The position numbers and the translations under genes are program-made. Shown here one piece after another: positions 1-9,355 of a stretch of 64,000 bases of DNA. The first letter of the stretch is position 1; each line of letters opens with the position of its first letter. The notes beneath the pieces are model-generated. The model was not told the origin of the DNA. It ran no database searches and saw only the letters and a program-made list of their open reading frames with translations. This DNA is from Collinsella aerofaciens (GTDB taxonomy: Bacteria > Actinomycetota > Coriobacteriia > Coriobacteriales > Coriobacteriaceae): contig NZ_JAHONA010000003.1 of the NCBI RefSeq assembly GCF_019131995.1, positions 1 to 64,000 on the forward strand, given 5' to 3'.

Positions 1-1
1 C

Positions 2-1243
2 TTAGAGGTCCTCGCGCCAGAAGGGCATGCTCATGCAGCGCGGGCCGCCGCGGCCGCGGGAGAGCTCGGCGGAGGGCACGACGAGAAGGTCCAGGCCCTC
101 CTTGTACAGCACGTCGTTGGTGACGGTGTTGCGGGCGTAGACGCAGATCTTGCCGGGCTCGACGCACAGGGTGTTGGAGCCGTCGTTCCACTGCTCGCGG
201 GAGGCCGCGATCGGGTCGCCGCCGCCGCAGGGGATCAGCTTGACCTGGTCGACGCCGGTGGCGTCCTCCAGGACGTGCTCGAGGGTGTCCTCGATCAGGC
301 GGATGTTCACGTCGCCCGGGTTCTTGCCGGCGGTCAGCTCGTAGACGCGCAGGGTGCCCATGATGGCGGGGTGGATCGTGAACTTATCGACGTCGATCTG
401 GGTAAAGACCGTGTCGAGGTGCATGAAGGCGCGCGAGACCGGGATGTCGAAGGCCAGGATGCGCTCGACCTTGGAGTCGGAGTTCCAGAAGATGTTCTGG
501 GCCATGACGTCGATCGCGGCGGCCTGGGTGCGCTGGGAGATGCCGACGGCGAGGGTCTTCTCGTTGATGTTCAGCACGTCGCCGCCCTCGGTGTGGAACT
601 GGCAGTCGCGGCGGAAGTACAGCGAGACGTCCTTGTAGTCGGGGTGGTACTTGAAGACGTACTTGCCGTACAGGGTCTCGCGGTTGCGGGTGACCGAGTA
701 CATGCGGTTGAGGTTGACGCCCTCGCCGACGACCGCGAACGGGTCGCGGGTGAAGTAGAGGTTGCGCATCGGCTCGATGATCAGGTCGGACTCGGACTCG
801 GAGTTGACCAGGGAGTCGAGGGTCGTGGACGCCGTGAGGGGCATGTCGATCTCGGACTTGGTCATGCCGGCCATGGTCTTCTTGACGAACTCGAGGTTGT
901 CCTCGATGGAGTCCAGCTTCTCGCGGACGATCTGCGGCATGTGCTGGCCGCGGATGCCGGCCTCGGCGATGTACTGGTCGGTGAACTCGGCGCGGGCGCC
1001 GGGGACCTGGTCGAACACCTCGGCGACGAGGTTCTCGAGGTAGAGGACCTCCACGCCCTGGTCCCTCAGGATCTGGGCGAAGGTGTCGTGCTCCTGCTGC
1101 GCGACCTCCAGGAACGGGACGTCGTCGAACAGGAGTCGCTCGAGCTCGTCGGGCGGCAGGTTGAGGAGCTCGTCGCCGGGACGGTGCAGGCAGACCTTCC
1201 TGAGCTTGCCGATCTCGGAAGGCACGTGCAGACCTTTCGTCAT
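2..1243 (-). CDS. arcA: Arginine deiminase, copy 1 (active-site motif variant)
   Basis: Hydrolyses L-arginine to citrulline and ammonia, the first step of the arginine deiminase pathway in the cytoplasm. The 413-residue length is normal for the family. Catalytic residues are visible: Asp167 in TRDPF, Glu219 in FHTEGGD, His275/Asp277 in FMHLD and nucleophile Cys403 in RCMSMP. It differs from the second copy (3091-4332) at only two bases, giving D157E and P160R inside the otherwise canonical DPMPNLYFTRD stretch. The start has a good ribosome site (GGTAGGAGG). No arcB, arcC or arcD is in the window. Family assignment is sure; whether this variant is fully active is unknown. Confidence 0.95.
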   Translation of the reverse strand: MTKGLHVPSEIGKLRKVCLHRPGDELLNLPPDELERLLFDDVPFLEVAQQEHDTFAQILRDQGVEVLYLENLVAEVFDQVPGARAEFTDQYIAEAGIRGQHMPQIVREKLDSIEDNLEFVKKTMAGMTKSEIDMPLTASTTLDSLVNSESESDLIIEPMRNLYFTRDPFAVVGEGVNLNRMYSVTRNRETLYGKYVFKYHPDYKDVSLYFRRDCQFHTEGGDVLNINEKTLAVGISQRTQAAAIDVMAQNIFWNSDSKVERILAFDIPVSRAFMHLDTVFTQIDVDKFTIHPAIMGTLRVYELTAGKNPGDVNIRLIEDTLEHVLEDATGVDQVKLIPCGGGDPIAASREQWNDGSNTLCVEPGKICVYARNTVTNDVLYKEGLDLLVVPSAELSRGRGGPRCMSMPFWREDL

Positions 1244-1730
1244 GGCCTCCTACCTTTCTTTCGGGCCCTTGTCAGGGCCGATTCGTTAGCGCCCCTCCGT
1301 GTGAGGCGTTATTGCTGACGACATATTTATATCCAAAATCAGCCCATACTTCCACCTTGCCCCCGAACGGTTTTTTATAGGGGGTGAACGGCATACACAT
1401 ATACTTCACGCATGGCACACTTCATCTTAATAAAGCGTATTTACGTGCTTAAACGCGTTTTCAATCCTAAAATCAAATGGAACTTAACTTTGTTAAACCA
1501 TCCTCAAATTGCATATTTCCACTAAAGCTATGAATAGAATTAGCGGTTCATACCGCGTCTCAACCATTTTCATTTTTATTCAGAAAAAAGTTTGTCCTAT
1601 TCATTTCTGGTAAATAAATTACCGTTTACCAGACGCTTGATACCGTTCACCGGAAACTCAGTATAAGGACCAGCGGATACCGGCTCGCTTTACGGCCCCA
1701 TTTGTAACAACTTGACTTCTCGGTATAGAA
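1244..1730 (-). promoter_or_regulatory. AT-rich upstream region of arcA copy 1
   Basis: About 490 bases without a gene, clearly AT-rich against its surroundings. Reading towards arcA, blocks CCGTTCGGGGGC, AGGTGGAA and TTTTGGATATAA (-10-like TATAA near 1325-1334) recur upstream of the second arcA copy with many changes between them. The last 24 bases before the start codon are identical in both copies. Further upstream I see only AT-rich sequence, with no clear operator. Confidence 0.5.
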
Positions 1731-1767
1731 AAACGGACCCGCTTCACTAGGGAAACGGGTCCGTTTT
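1731..1767 (-). terminator. Rho-independent terminator of the 1817-2941 aminotransferase
   Basis: An 11-bp stem (AAACGGACCCG at 1731-1741 with its complement at 1756-1766) is followed on the minus strand by a T run. It lies about 50 bases after the stop codon of the aminotransferase. Confidence 0.85.
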
Positions 1768-1816
1768 CGATTATCTTCGGCCAATTTAGATAACGCCCTC
1801 GAAGATCATCGGAATC

Positions 1817-2941
1817 CTAGCGATCAAACTCCGCCAGCGCCTCGCCCAAAAGCCTCAGGCCCTCGCGCAGAACGTCCTCGCTCGCGCAGTAGCCCAGGCG
1901 TGCGCCACAGGGAAGCTCAAAGCGGCTGCCGGGTACCAGCAGCACTCCCCTCTCGGACAGCAGGCGCTTGCAGAACTCCTCGTCGTCCTCGGGAATATCC
2001 AGCTGGATAAACGAGGTAGACACGCCCTGTGGGGCCGTCCAGGAAACGCGATGCTGCGTATCGATCCAAGCCTGCGCGATATCGCGGTTGCCAAACACGA
2101 TCTTGCGATTGCGCTCTAGGATCTTGTCCTTGTGCTCAAGCACATAGGTCGCCAAGGCGTCGTTGAACACACCGCCGCAGATCATGGTGTAATCGCGATA
2201 GGTACGGATGCGGTTGGACACCTCTTCGTCGGCCACGACCCAGCCCACGCGGGCCGCAGGCGTCGAATAGGTCTTCGACAACGAGTTGGTGACAATGGCC
2301 CTCTCGTACACGTCGACCATCGACATAAAGGCCTCGGTGTTCTCAAGCGGCAGGTACACCTCGTCGCACAGCACATAGGCGCCCACCGAGCGGGCGATCT
2401 CGGCAATCTGGCCGAGCATATCGGCATCGAGCACCGTACCGATGGGGTTCGATGCGTTGTTGATGCAGATGAGCTTCGTGTTGGGACGAACGAGGCGCTT
2501 GAGCTGTTCGATATCGGGTTTCCATCCGAGCCCCTCGCGAAGCTCCCAATACTCGACCTCGGCGCCGAGCGTACGTGGGATCTCATAGAGCGGCGCATAG
2601 GTAGGCCACTCGGCGATAACGTGGTCGCCGGGCTCGACCACGGCCATGATGGCGTTGAGGTTCGCACCCGTGCAGCCATTGGTCTGCAGAATGTGGTCGG
2701 GATTGACCTCGCGACGATACAGCTTGGCAACCTCGGCCTTAAACTCCGGCGAGCCCTCGATCCAGCCGTAGTTCATCTTCTCGCGGTCCAGGCGCTCGTA
2801 GAACGTGGCGCCGTCCTGCTCATCGAGCGCGCGCAGCTCGCCCATGGTGAGCGACGAGATCGTCGACTGGGCGATGTCCCACGTGGCACTCTTCTCCCAA
2901 ACGTTGAGCCATTCCTCAACGCCAATCGTCTTGATGTCCAT
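1817..2941 (-). CDS. PLP-dependent class I/II aminotransferase
   Basis: Fold-type I aminotransferase of 374 residues. Visible features are NNASNPIG (cofactor and substrate loop), CDEVY (Asp for the pyridine nitrogen) and SLSKTYSTPAARVGW (Schiff-base Lys). The ATG at 2941 is chosen because AAGGAGC stands six bases upstream; a longer frame to 2995 has no such site. It lies between two arcA copies on the same strand, each unit bounded by a terminator, so a role in arginine or related amino-acid metabolism is possible. The substrate cannot be read from sequence. Confidence 0.85.
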   Translation of the reverse strand: MDIKTIGVEEWLNVWEKSATWDIAQSTISSLTMGELRALDEQDGATFYERLDREKMNYGWIEGSPEFKAEVAKLYRREVNPDHILQTNGCTGANLNAIMAVVEPGDHVIAEWPTYAPLYEIPRTLGAEVEYWELREGLGWKPDIEQLKRLVRPNTKLICINNASNPIGTVLDADMLGQIAEIARSVGAYVLCDEVYLPLENTEAFMSMVDVYERAIVTNSLSKTYSTPAARVGWVVADEEVSNRIRTYRDYTMICGGVFNDALATYVLEHKDKILERNRKIVFGNRDIAQAWIDTQHRVSWTAPQGVSTSFIQLDIPEDDEEFCKRLLSERGVLLVPGSRFELPCGARLGYCASEDVLREGLRLLGEALAEFDR

Positions 2942-2996
2942 GGCCAAGCTCCTTACAAAAGCAGTCATCCAATCGTGTTGACGTCCCTCATACAAG

Positions 2997-3030
2997 ATTG
3001 GGGCGGTGCGAAAACCCGCACCGCCCCAAT
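2997..3030 (-). terminator. Strong hairpin between arcA copy 2 and the aminotransferase
   Basis: A perfect 14-bp stem (ATTGGGGCGGTGCG at 2997-3010 with 3017-3030) lies 60 bases after the arcA copy 2 stop codon. The T tract is weak on the minus strand, so it may also act as a 3' stabiliser or partial terminator. Confidence 0.65.
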
Positions 3031-3090
3031 GGGAGACATCTAATGGCAGCTAGATGTATGTATTATGACCTGTACGGGTCCTTGAAGACC

Positions 3091-4332
3091 TTAGAGGTCC
3101 TCGCGCCAGAAGGGCATGCTCATGCAGCGCGGGCCGCCGCGGCCGCGGGAGAGCTCGGCGGAGGGCACGACGAGAAGGTCCAGGCCCTCCTTGTACAGCA
3201 CGTCGTTGGTGACGGTGTTGCGGGCGTAGACGCAGATCTTGCCGGGCTCGACGCACAGGGTGTTGGAGCCGTCGTTCCACTGCTCGCGGGAGGCCGCGAT
3301 CGGGTCGCCGCCGCCGCAGGGGATCAGCTTGACCTGGTCGACGCCGGTGGCGTCCTCCAGGACGTGCTCGAGGGTGTCCTCGATCAGGCGGATGTTCACG
3401 TCGCCCGGGTTCTTGCCGGCGGTCAGCTCGTAGACGCGCAGGGTGCCCATGATGGCGGGGTGGATCGTGAACTTATCGACGTCGATCTGGGTAAAGACCG
3501 TGTCGAGGTGCATGAAGGCGCGCGAGACCGGGATGTCGAAGGCCAGGATGCGCTCGACCTTGGAGTCGGAGTTCCAGAAGATGTTCTGGGCCATGACGTC
3601 GATCGCGGCGGCCTGGGTGCGCTGGGAGATGCCGACGGCGAGGGTCTTCTCGTTGATGTTCAGCACGTCGCCGCCCTCGGTGTGGAACTGGCAGTCGCGG
3701 CGGAAGTACAGCGAGACGTCCTTGTAGTCGGGGTGGTACTTGAAGACGTACTTGCCGTACAGGGTCTCGCGGTTGCGGGTGACCGAGTACATGCGGTTGA
3801 GGTTGACGCCCTCGCCGACGACCGCGAACGGGTCGCGGGTGAAGTAGAGGTTGGGCATCGGGTCGATGATCAGGTCGGACTCGGACTCGGAGTTGACCAG
3901 GGAGTCGAGGGTCGTGGACGCCGTGAGGGGCATGTCGATCTCGGACTTGGTCATGCCGGCCATGGTCTTCTTGACGAACTCGAGGTTGTCCTCGATGGAG
4001 TCCAGCTTCTCGCGGACGATCTGCGGCATGTGCTGGCCGCGGATGCCGGCCTCGGCGATGTACTGGTCGGTGAACTCGGCGCGGGCGCCGGGGACCTGGT
4101 CGAACACCTCGGCGACGAGGTTCTCGAGGTAGAGGACCTCCACGCCCTGGTCCCTCAGGATCTGGGCGAAGGTGTCGTGCTCCTGCTGCGCGACCTCCAG
4201 GAACGGGACGTCGTCGAACAGGAGTCGCTCGAGCTCGTCGGGCGGCAGGTTGAGGAGCTCGTCGCCGGGACGGTGCAGGCAGACCTTCCTGAGCTTGCCG
4301 ATCTCGGAAGGCACGTGCAGACCTTTCGTCAT
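3091..4332 (-). CDS. arcA: Arginine deiminase, copy 2 (canonical)
   Basis: A 413-residue arginine deiminase with the full canonical motif DPMPNLYFTRD at 157-167. It has the same Asp167, Glu219, His275, Asp277 and Cys403 set as copy 1. The coding sequence matches copy 1 except at 3854 and 3862. Its upstream region is only partly similar, so the coding parts have been kept alike by recent duplication or gene conversion. The ribosome site GGTAGGAGG precedes the ATG. The gene is divergent from ppk1 and is followed by a strong hairpin. Confidence 0.96.
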   Translation of the reverse strand: MTKGLHVPSEIGKLRKVCLHRPGDELLNLPPDELERLLFDDVPFLEVAQQEHDTFAQILRDQGVEVLYLENLVAEVFDQVPGARAEFTDQYIAEAGIRGQHMPQIVREKLDSIEDNLEFVKKTMAGMTKSEIDMPLTASTTLDSLVNSESESDLIIDPMPNLYFTRDPFAVVGEGVNLNRMYSVTRNRETLYGKYVFKYHPDYKDVSLYFRRDCQFHTEGGDVLNINEKTLAVGISQRTQAAAIDVMAQNIFWNSDSKVERILAFDIPVSRAFMHLDTVFTQIDVDKFTIHPAIMGTLRVYELTAGKNPGDVNIRLIEDTLEHVLEDATGVDQVKLIPCGGGDPIAASREQWNDGSNTLCVEPGKICVYARNTVTNDVLYKEGLDLLVVPSAELSRGRGGPRCMSMPFWREDL

Positions 4333-4884
4333 GGCCTCCTACCTTTCTTTCGGGCCTTACTGGCCGAATGTATCAGCGCCCCTCCGTATGGGACGCTGCT
4401 TGCTGACAGCTCTAGTTATATCCAAAAACCACCCGCAATTCCACCTCGCCCCCGAACGGTCAGCAAAGTGCGATGAACGGTATATCGCATATGATTCCCC
4501 CATGATGCACTTCAGTTCTCTAAAGCAGGTTTTCAAAGGTAATCGTTCTTTTTTCTAAGGAATTGAGCAAGATTGCACAAATAATTTCATGTTTAGGAAT
4601 TGCATAGCTAAAACTGTTTTCTGCATATATATGTCATCTGTCCATGATTCAATTTGGATTCGATTATATTCAGCTCGCAATCATTCTTATTCATACATCC
4701 TCACCAATTGAGTATGGATATAGATTGTTTTCAAAACGAGTCGGGCAGTTAGTCGCATGCCTTGACAGCGTAAGAAGTAGGTAAAGATACCGTTCGCACA
4801 ATACGTCCGTGCCACAAGTCGACTAAATTGAGACAATAGTGAATAGGGTTAGGCTACCGTCCCCTGCGGGGACTGAACGGACAG
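4333..4884. promoter_or_regulatory. AT-rich divergent region between arcA copy 2 and ppk1
   Basis: This 552-base gap must carry the promoters of both divergent genes. The 110 bases next to arcA share the blocks found upstream of copy 1 (TTTTTGGATATAA, GAGGTGGAA, CCGTTCGGGGGC). The remainder is AT-rich, and I see no gene, tRNA or clear operator in it. Confidence 0.5.
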
Positions 4885-7278
4885 ATGCATATGCCGAGCA
4901 AAATCGAAAAAAAGCAAGCCGCCGCAAAGCTGCGCAAACCGCCGCGCGACTTCTCGTACACGCAGAACCGAGAGCTCAGCTGGCTACGCTTTGACAACCG
5001 CGTGCTCGACGAAGCCTTCGACGAAACCGTTCCGTTATTCGAGCGACTAAAGTTCGTCTCGATCTTCGAGTCCAACCTCGACGAGTTCCTTATGGTGCGC
5101 GTGGGCGGCCTGTCCGATCTGGCGGAGCTCAAAAAACAACCTGTCGACAACAAGAGCAATATGACCGCCTCCGAACAGGTCGATGCTGTCATGGCCGAAA
5201 TGCCCGGGCTCCTTACCCGTTGGGAGTCCATCTTTAAGAGCATCGAGGGCAAGCTCGACACCTTGGGCGTTCACCGCGCCCACATCGATTCGCTTACGCC
5301 CGAGGAGCGCACCTTTGTAACCCGCTACTTCCAGGCCTACGTGTCGCCGGTCATCTCGCCGCTGGTCATCGATCCTCGCCACCCCTTCCCCAACCTGCGC
5401 AACGGCGCGCTCTATCTGGCCTGTGGTCTGGACAGCGCCACCGACGAGGAGAGCCTACTGGGCCTTATCGAGATTCCCGCCTCGATGAACCGCGTGGTCG
5501 AGATCCCCTCGCCCACCGGCACCTACTCCTACATCTTGCTCGAGGACGTCATCCTCGCCTGCCTGGACAGCTGCTTTGGCTCCTATAAGCCGCTGGATCG
5601 TGCGCTGATCCGCGTCACCCGCAACGCCGACATCGATCCGGACGGCGAGGGCGTCGAAGAGGAAGAGGACTACCGCCAGCACATGAAGCGCATTCTCAAG
5701 AAGCGCCTGCGCCTGCAGCCGGTAGTGCTCGCGGTCTCGGGGTCGCTCGAGAAGGCGACGCTCAAGACTATCCGCAAGGCGCTCGAGCTTTCGCGCCGCT
5801 CTGTCTTTACCTGCGATATCCCGCTCAACCTGGGCTACGTCTTTGGCATTGAGGGCAAGATTCCCGAGCACCTGCGCAACGAGCTCCTCTTTACGCCGTT
5901 TAAGCCACAGCCCAACCCCACCATCGACATGACCCGCTCCATCCGCGAGCAGGTGCTGCAGCACGACAAGCTGCTCTTCTACCCTTACGAGGCCATGAAT
6001 CCGTTCCTGGATCTGGTACACGAGGCAGCCTACGATCCCGAGTGCATCTCGTTGCGCATCACGCTCTACCGCGTGGCCAAGCAGAGCCGCCTATGCGAGT
6101 CGCTGATCGATGCCGCCGAGAACGGCAAAGAGGTCACGGTGCTCATGGAGCTCCGCGCCCGCTTTGACGAGCAGAACAACATCGAGTGGGCCGAGCGTCT
6201 GGAAGAGGCAGGCTGCACCGTCATCTACGGCTCCGAAGGCTTTAAGTGCCACTCCAAGATCTGCCAGCTCACCTATCGCGAGGGCATGGCGCTCACCCGC
6301 CTCACGCTTTTGGGCACCGGCAACTTTAACGAGAAGACGGCCAAACTCTACAGCGACTTTATGCTCATGACAGCCCATCCCGGCATCGGCGAGGACGCCA
6401 ACCTGTTCTTCCGCAATCTGTCGCTGGGCAACCTGCGCGGCGACTACCGCTTCCTGGGTGTGGCGCCCGTCGGACTGAAACCGCTCATCATGCGCGGGCT
6501 TGACCGCGAGATCCAGCGCGCCCTTGCCGGCGAGCCCGCCCGCGTGTTCTTTAAGCTCAACTCGCTGACCGACCGCGAGGTTATCGACAAGATCGCCGAG
6601 GCATCGTGTGCCGGCGTGCGCGTAGACATGATCATCCGCGGCATCTCGTGCCTCAAGCCCGGTGTTCCGGGCAAGACCGAGAACGTGCATGTCCGCTCCA
6701 TCGTCGGACGCTTTTTGGAGCACGCGCGCGTCTATGCTTTCGGCGTGGACTCGGACATGATTTACCTGAGCTCGGCAGACATGATGACGCGCAACACCGA
6801 GCACCGCGTGGAGATTGCCTTCCCCGTGCTCGACCCCACCTGCCGCGCCCTGGTGCACGAGTACATGGGCATGCAGCTGCGCGACAACGTGAAGGCCCGC
6901 AGCCTCACGAGCGACGGCACCTGGGTCCCCGTGGAGCGTGCAGAGGGTGAGAAACCCTTCAACTCGCAGGAAGCTCTACTGGAGCGTGCCTATCGCAACG
7001 CCGAGGCCGTCGAGGCAAAGCCCGCCCCTGCTCCTGAGCCGCAGCCGGCCACAACCAAGGTCCAAGAGGTCCAGGCGACCGTCATTGAGCCCGAGCCTGC
7101 ACCTGCACCTCGGCCCGAGCCGCAGGTCACCAAGCCCGCACCCGAAACGAGCGCCCGTCGCAAGAAGCCCGCCGGCAAGACCAAGGCCATCGAGCGCCAT
7201 CGCCCCGGCCGCGTGCGCATGGGCCTGGGTCTGATCGGCCTGGGTCTTAAGACGATCATTACCGGCAAGACGAAATAG
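4885..7278 (+). CDS. ppk1: Polyphosphate kinase 1
   Basis: Reversibly polymerises the gamma-phosphate of ATP into inorganic polyphosphate. The N-terminal PPK1 signature NRELSWLRF is at residues 28-36. His456 (CHSKICQ) and His613 (FLEHARVY) match the two conserved active-site histidines of the family. The C-terminus from about residue 705 to 770 is a Pro/Glu/Ala-rich tail ending in basic residues, longer than in enterobacterial PPK. The first ATG (4885) and a second at 4891 are equally possible because the ribosome site is weak. It is a single-gene unit followed by a terminator. Confidence 0.95.
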   Translation: MHMPSKIEKKQAAAKLRKPPRDFSYTQNRELSWLRFDNRVLDEAFDETVPLFERLKFVSIFESNLDEFLMVRVGGLSDLAELKKQPVDNKSNMTASEQVDAVMAEMPGLLTRWESIFKSIEGKLDTLGVHRAHIDSLTPEERTFVTRYFQAYVSPVISPLVIDPRHPFPNLRNGALYLACGLDSATDEESLLGLIEIPASMNRVVEIPSPTGTYSYILLEDVILACLDSCFGSYKPLDRALIRVTRNADIDPDGEGVEEEEDYRQHMKRILKKRLRLQPVVLAVSGSLEKATLKTIRKALELSRRSVFTCDIPLNLGYVFGIEGKIPEHLRNELLFTPFKPQPNPTIDMTRSIREQVLQHDKLLFYPYEAMNPFLDLVHEAAYDPECISLRITLYRVAKQSRLCESLIDAAENGKEVTVLMELRARFDEQNNIEWAERLEEAGCTVIYGSEGFKCHSKICQLTYREGMALTRLTLLGTGNFNEKTAKLYSDFMLMTAHPGIGEDANLFFRNLSLGNLRGDYRFLGVAPVGLKPLIMRGLDREIQRALAGEPARVFFKLNSLTDREVIDKIAEASCAGVRVDMIIRGISCLKPGVPGKTENVHVRSIVGRFLEHARVYAFGVDSDMIYLSSADMMTRNTEHRVEIAFPVLDPTCRALVHEYMGMQLRDNVKARSLTSDGTWVPVERAEGEKPFNSQEALLERAYRNAEAVEAKPAPAPEPQPATTKVQEVQATVIEPEPAPAPRPEPQVTKPAPETSARRKKPAGKTKAIERHRPGRVRMGLGLIGLGLKTIITGKTK

Positions 7279-7301
7279 TCGTTTGTAGAAGCAGTTTGTA
7301 G

Positions 7302-7346
7302 AAGCGCCCCGCATTTAAGGAAAGCCTCGGATGCGGGGCGCTTTTC
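7302..7346 (+). terminator. Rho-independent terminator of ppk1
   Basis: A 13-bp perfect stem (AAGCGCCCCGCAT at 7302-7314 with 7331-7343) is followed by TTTTCC, about 25 bases after the ppk1 stop codon. Confidence 0.88.
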
Positions 7347-7391
7347 CCTGCTACCATGGTGCGAGCAACAACGCGAATGACAGGCAGGAAT

Positions 7392-8705
7392 ATGAAGCTC
7401 ACTATAGAATCGATGACCTACGGCGCCGACGGGCTGGCGCACGCCGACAACGGCAAGGCCGTCTTTGTGCAGGGTGCCGTGGCAGGCGACACCGTCGAGG
7501 CCGAGGTCGTACAGGACGGCAAGTCGTTCATGCGCGCCCGCACCACCGAGATTCTGGAGCCAAGCCCCGATCGCATTCAGCCTCCCTGCCCCTTCGTGGG
7601 CATCTGCGGCGGCTGCTCGTGGGGCAATCTCTCACGCACGGCACAGCTCGCCGCCAAGGAGCAAAACCTGCGCTCCACGCTCGAGCGCATTGGCAAGTTC
7701 ACCCCCGAGCAGGTCAACGAACTTGTCCAGCCTATCCGCCACACCAAGGACGACTGGGGCTACCGCAATAAGATTGAGCTCGAACCGACCGTCGTCAACG
7801 GTCGCGTGCGCCTTGGCATGCACGGCGTCGACCCCAGCAAGATCGTGACCGTCGATTCGTGCCCGCTGTTCGATAAGCGTTTTCCCAAGGCGCTCAAGTC
7901 AGTCGTCGGCGCGCTCAACTATCTGAGCGGCAGCCACAACCTGGGTCTGGAGCGCGTGGGCATTCGCGCCTCGCGCCGCACCAAGGCACTCGAGGTCGCA
8001 CTCTGGACGCCCACAGGCTCTTTTCCGCGCTCGCAGGTCTCCCGCGTGCTGGCGGACGCCGCTCATCCCACGAGCATCGTGCGCGTGATGAGCAAGGGCG
8101 AAAAGAAGGCCCGCCGTGTCTCCAAGGTCGAAATGCTCGCCGGAGAGGGCTCATGGACCGAGAATATCGCCGAGGGTCAGATGCGCCTGTCTGCTCCGTC
8201 GTTTTTCCAAGTCAATACCAAGGGCGCCGAGATTTTGATTGAACTCGTTATGGACGCCCTCGACCCGCAGGAAGACGAACTGGCCGTGGACCTGTACTGC
8301 GGTGCCGGCACCTTTACCCTGCCGCTCGCCCGCCGCTGTGATTTTGTCGCCGCCGTCGAGGCCTACGGCCCGGCCGTGCGCGACCTGCGTCGCAACCTGG
8401 AGATCAACAAGCTCGATAACGTCGACGTCATCGGCGGCGACGCGGTGCGCGAGTTCCCCGATCAGGACGCCGATGTCCTGATAGTCGATCCGCCGCGCGC
8501 AGGATTGGCGCCCGAGGCCATCGACCTCATCGCGAGTACGAGTGCCCGAGATGTTGCCTACGTGAGCTGCGACCCGGCAACTTTGGCCCGCGACCTCAAA
8601 CGCTTTGTCGAGGAGGGCACCTTCTCTCCCATCAAGATCACGCCGGTCGACCTATTCCCGCAAACCTTCCACTGCGAAACCGTCGTCCACCTCAAGCGCA
8701 ACTAG
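7392..8705 (+). CDS. 23S rRNA (uracil-5-)-methyltransferase, TrmA/RlmD family
   Basis: SAM-dependent RNA m5U methyltransferase of 437 residues. Order: N-terminal TRAM-like beta domain (1-60), [4Fe-4S] cysteines C66/C72/C75 in CPFVGICGGC with a further Cys in VDSCPLF, the Rossmann methylase motif DLYCGAGTFTLPLA, DPPRAGL, and the nucleophile Cys in YVSCDPATLARDL. The ATG at 7392 follows CAGGCAGGAAT; an in-frame upstream ATG at 7356 lies right after the ppk1 terminator and is less likely. Gram-positive relatives (RlmCD, RlmD) modify 23S rRNA; the exact uridine is not known here. Confidence 0.9.
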   Translation: MKLTIESMTYGADGLAHADNGKAVFVQGAVAGDTVEAEVVQDGKSFMRARTTEILEPSPDRIQPPCPFVGICGGCSWGNLSRTAQLAAKEQNLRSTLERIGKFTPEQVNELVQPIRHTKDDWGYRNKIELEPTVVNGRVRLGMHGVDPSKIVTVDSCPLFDKRFPKALKSVVGALNYLSGSHNLGLERVGIRASRRTKALEVALWTPTGSFPRSQVSRVLADAAHPTSIVRVMSKGEKKARRVSKVEMLAGEGSWTENIAEGQMRLSAPSFFQVNTKGAEILIELVMDALDPQEDELAVDLYCGAGTFTLPLARRCDFVAAVEAYGPAVRDLRRNLEINKLDNVDVIGGDAVREFPDQDADVLIVDPPRAGLAPEAIDLIASTSARDVAYVSCDPATLARDLKRFVEEGTFSPIKITPVDLFPQTFHCETVVHLKRN

Positions 8706-8812
8706 ACACATGATCATTGCTCAGAAAAATCATTGGGAAATCGAGCGTGGCAAGTGGGGGTAGTCGGGGTATAAGACGGCTAATTGTATGCCGCCTTACG
8801 AAAGGAACCCTT

Positions 8813-9355
8813 ATGCCCAGCGTTGCCGTTCTTGCCGCCGATGGCTTTGAAACGATTGAATGCCTGACCATGGTCGATGTCATGCGTCGCGGCGGTGTGC
8901 GTGCCACGCTCGTCTCGATCATGCCCACGCGCGAGGTCGTAAGCTCGCTGCAGATTCCCGTAACCTGCGACGCACTCTTTGACGAGATTAACTTTGACGA
9001 GTACGACTGCGTCGTGCTGCCCGGCGGTCTGCCCGGCGCAACCAACCTGCGCGCCGACCAGCGCGTCTGTGACGTAGTCTGCGAGTTCGCCGCGACCAAG
9101 CATGTTGCCGCCATCTGCGCCGCCCCGTTTATCCTGGGCGAGCTTGACCTGCTCGAGGGACGCCACGCCACGTGCTTCCCCGGCTTTGAGAAGAGTTTCC
9201 CCGAGGGTGCCTATACCGGCGACAAGGTCACGCACGACGGCAACATCATCACCGCCAGCGGCATGGCCCAGTCGCTCCCCTTTGCGCTTGAGCTGCTGCG
9301 TACGCTCGCCGGCGACAAGGCTGTCGAGAAGGTTGCAGAGGGCATTCAGCTATGA
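8813..9355 (+). CDS. DJ-1/PfpI superfamily protein
   Basis: A 180-residue protein of the DJ-1/ThiJ/YajL group. The nucleophile elbow AAICAAP gives Cys102, and Glu13 in DGFE is the partner acid that tunes the cysteine in this family. Reported activities in the family include glyoxalase/deglycase and redox-chaperone functions; none can be assigned from sequence alone. GAAAGGAACCCTT precedes the ATG at 8813. Its stop overlaps the maf start (ATGA), so the two are translationally coupled. Confidence 0.88.
   Translation: MPSVAVLAADGFETIECLTMVDVMRRGGVRATLVSIMPTREVVSSLQIPVTCDALFDEINFDEYDCVVLPGGLPGATNLRADQRVCDVVCEFAATKHVAAICAAPFILGELDLLEGRHATCFPGFEKSFPEGAYTGDKVTHDGNIITASGMAQSLPFALELLRTLAGDKAVEKVAEGIQL

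Noticed and set aside
2942..2995. N-terminal extension of the aminotransferase to 2995
   Set aside because: AAGGAGC before the ATG at 2941 and family alignment of the start favour the shorter protein.
2998..4476. 492-codon open frame on the plus strand (and 275-1318 over copy 1)
   Set aside because: It lies antisense to arcA, is almost all Val/Leu/Asp/Gly/His as expected from a reverse-frame shadow of GC-rich code, and has no ribosome site.
4333..4884. Small RNA or riboswitch in the AT-rich arcA/ppk1 gap
   Set aside because: I could find no hairpin set or known aptamer landmark; only promoter-like AT-rich sequence.
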